Shown here: piece after piece, positions 61,881 through 64,000 of the stretch
Layout of the letters: each line of letters opens with the position of its first letter
Numbering within the stretch: position 1 is the first letter of the stretch
NCBI GenBank assembly: GCA_027946365.1
Contig: JAPEUQ010000002.1
Span: forward strand, 1,612,001-1,676,000
Source: Kalmusia sp. IMI 367209
Taxonomy: Eukaryota > Ascomycota > Dothideomycetes > Pleosporales > Didymosphaeriaceae
DNA: 64,000 bases
Direction of reading: 5' to 3'
Notes under the pieces: generated by a model
The model's input: only the letters and a program-made list of their open reading frames with translations
What the model was told of the DNA's origin: nothing
The model's database searches: none
Position numbers and translations under genes: made by a program

Positions 61881-63285
61881 GGTGGTCTGAAGCTCTGAAA
61901 CAAAGATTCTGTGTGGACTTTGAGCCTTATCGATATGATCTTTTGCCAAGGTCGAACAATTCCCCTTGAATACGGGACTGTGCCACACGTATGATATGGA
62001 GGAATAAAAGATTGATTTATATCCGCTTTCCTTCTCTCTTAGTAGCTGAGCGGGCTATCAGTAAGTTATCTTTCCAAACAGATCATGACCAAGGTCCTAC
62101 AGCACTGCCTATCAGTCTATTATGCCGGATACTTGTAGATAGGTCAAGCCACGCCACATGCGGTCAGCGTCGCCGTTCTGAAAGCTGAGGTGAGACCCCA
62201 TGGGATATACACGAAGGCGTCAGACCGCCATCTTACGGTGCAGCACATGTGGACCCTTGATCCATAAACTCCTCCAGTGGGGAAGGCTACACAAGCACTC
62301 GATCCACGGTAGTTGTGGGACCTCCCGGTAACACAAGTCCGCCTTTATCTCTTCATTTATGCTTTACGATAAACTAGCACGTACTTTGCTTACACCCCCC
62401 CTTTTCAACCTTGGTTCTCGTGCCACTCAACCACTCGAGGGGCCGAGACCCTCCGTAAAAAAAGGCAATACGACGGTCCGCTCCGAACTGTGGTCCACTT
62501 CTCACCCCCATCTGCCTCCGGAGGCGATCCGGGTGTACCCCAGTAGAGGACCGTTTATAATCTGACGCCCGGCTCGGGAACATTCGTGTACGGTTATGAG
62601 GTCATGATAAGGGCTTGGTCATGATTGTTGAGATGCCCGGAGGTGACACTCTGGTGATAGTGAGTGGGGTAATGGCGGTGACAGTGAGCTACGGTAGCCG
62701 CGGTAAGTGTAATAGAGTTTAAAATTCTGCTTGGTGAGGTTCTCTGAGGTCATTATTACTCAAATTCTTGAAGTAAACTTTATAACTGGCTATATGACTA
62801 ATATGTATCATTGAGGTCGTTGAGGTCGTTGCCAAGGTGTATGTAAATAATGAGGCGCGGCAAGTTTGGCATAGGTCAAAAACTCTCAAAAAGCTGCATA
62901 CTGAGTCCTTATCCGAGCCTATATAACGTGCCGCGGGCGTAGGAGCCCTAAAAGCCGAAGACTCTGCGCTCGTGATAGTCTTAAGATGGCTAGATTAGGG
63001 GTACAATCCACTGGCAGAGGAGCCCGTTTTTGGCCACAATTGTGGTGAAGCGAGTCAGCTAATCAAGTGCCAAATGAAATACTTTCTCTGGACTAGATAG
63101 ACCGTACCGTAGCAGCAAAGCAGAAAAATCAGGCCTGCGAAGATACAAAGATCTTCCTATCTAGATCCAAATGGACTCGATTCTAATCCTCTAGCCAGTA
63201 GAATTCATCTACTAAGCACCGGATTGGTGAGCATTGCCATGTGCAAACTTTCGAGTTGAGCGGAGTTGACATATCTACTTCACGA
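61881..63285. promoter_or_regulatory. Upstream region of the non-reducing PKS and 3' flank of the P450
   Basis: 1.4 kb with no supported gene. Small direct repeats (GAGGTCGTTGAGGTCGTTG) lie near 62813. It presumably holds the PKS promoter; no specific site is assigned. Confidence 0.45.
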
Positions 63286-64000
63286 CTATAGCTTCGCAGT
63301 TACAACAACCTTAACTTCTCCCTGTCCCTCACCTTTGCCTTTAACAATTCTAGGCTGGCCAATAACAAAGGCCTTGTGGATTTGGGTGTCTTCAATAGTG
63401 GTTTTGAAAAGATCCATATCGAAGCTGCGAAGGAGCCGCGCAAAGGTGAGATAAATCTCGGCGTACGCTAGACTGGACGCGTGCCATGAGTGTTAACCAC
63501 GATTCTTGTCGTGGATTGGGAGAAGAATCTACAAAATGGAAAACTGGTGGTTACTTACCCCATACCGAGGCACTGCCGGCTGCCCTTGGTAAAGCTGGCC
63601 AGGTAGTTATTGAGGGGAAATCCCCGCTGGGCCGCTTGCACCCAGCGGTCCGGATTGAAGCAGAAGGGCTCTGGGAAGATATCCTCATTCGTGTGGACGA
63701 AGTAGCTGATCTGGCTCACGGGAGTCTGGGAGCCGTGCCTGGTTAGAGATGCAAACTCGGAGAAAGCAGGAACTCGGGGTGGACTCACTCCTGGCGGAAT
63801 GGCATACTCTTTGTACTGAAGCGTTTCCTCGGTAGCCACTCTTGGTAAGCGAGTAACGGGGCCATAGGACAAGCGAATCGACTCCTTTACCACTCCCGTC
63901 TTTGTGTTTGTTTAACTAGTCAGCGCGTACAAGAAACACGGTGCAGCGAGAGATCCAGACTCACCAAGTAGGGCAAGGCCTCAAGGGACTGCAGCGTCAA
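63286..64000 (-). CDS. Cytochrome P450, C-terminal part (gene continues past the right edge)
   Basis: Visible exons 63965..64000 (open at the edge), 63789..63899, 63559..63725 and 63286..63472 join in phase. In order: LTLQSLEALPYL (K-helix approach), VVKESIRLSYGPVTRLPR with ExxR, EYAIPPGTPVSQISYF, the PERF-like FCFNPDRW, the heme loop FTKGSRQCLGMGLAYAEIYL, and the C-terminal end QGEVKVVVTAKL. It resembles the microsomal fungal P450s that act as tailoring oxygenases; the membrane anchor lies outside the window. It is oriented with the non-reducing PKS and is likely part of the same cluster. Confidence 0.85.

Overview
The window is genomic DNA of a filamentous ascomycete (Pezizomycotina; probably Eurotiomycetes-like, not proven). 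It has many short introns of about 45-70 nt with GT..AG ends, fungal-only families (DUF4246, AA9 LPMO, rhodopsin-like membrane protein, ankyrin/SPRY membrane protein), and two type I polyketide synthases of fungal architecture. I placed exons by hand from open frames, splice signals and phase. Where exons join without a phase error I say so; where they do not, I call a frameshift.

Layout. 1-11 kb: a secreted jacalin/aerolysin-like protein with a long acidic tail (+), a small membrane protein relic, a DUF4246 protein (-), an intact four-exon AA9 LPMO (+), and a gene-poor stretch with coding relics. 11.2-16.5 kb: a complete DNA transposon of 5271 bp with 34-bp imperfect terminal inverted repeats, a perfect 10-bp target duplication and two convergent genes whose introns share a reiterated CAACCC-type motif. 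16.6-19.6 kb: a large 2OG-Fe(II) oxygenase-domain gene (+) with one frameshift. 20.8-28.1 kb: one very large minus-strand gene (signal/TM N terminus, ankyrin repeats, SPRY C terminus) with two apparent frameshifts. 29.5-31.2 kb: a decayed cytochrome P450. 31.4-31.75 kb: an AT-rich nuclear copy of mitochondrial nad4 (NUMT). 32.7-32.9 kb: a small inverted-repeat (MITE-like) element.

33-64 kb: a polyketide biosynthetic gene cluster. It contains an intact 11-exon highly reducing PKS (KS-AT-DH-CMeT-ER-KR-ACP, 2582 aa, -), a BBE-type FAD oxidoreductase (+, divergent from the PKS), a rhodopsin-like membrane protein (+), a 2OG-Fe(II) dioxygenase (-) and an MFS transporter (+) that share a divergent promoter and each carry a small frameshift, an intact GC-rich non-reducing PKS (SAT-KS-MAT-PT-ACP-CMeT-hydrolase, 2625 aa, -), and the C-terminal part of a P450 (-) running off the right edge. 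The likely logic is that the reducing PKS makes a chain taken up by the SAT domain of the non-reducing PKS, which extends, cyclises, methylates and releases it for oxidation by the P450, dioxygenase and FAD enzyme. No pathway-specific Zn2Cys6 regulator was found inside the window.
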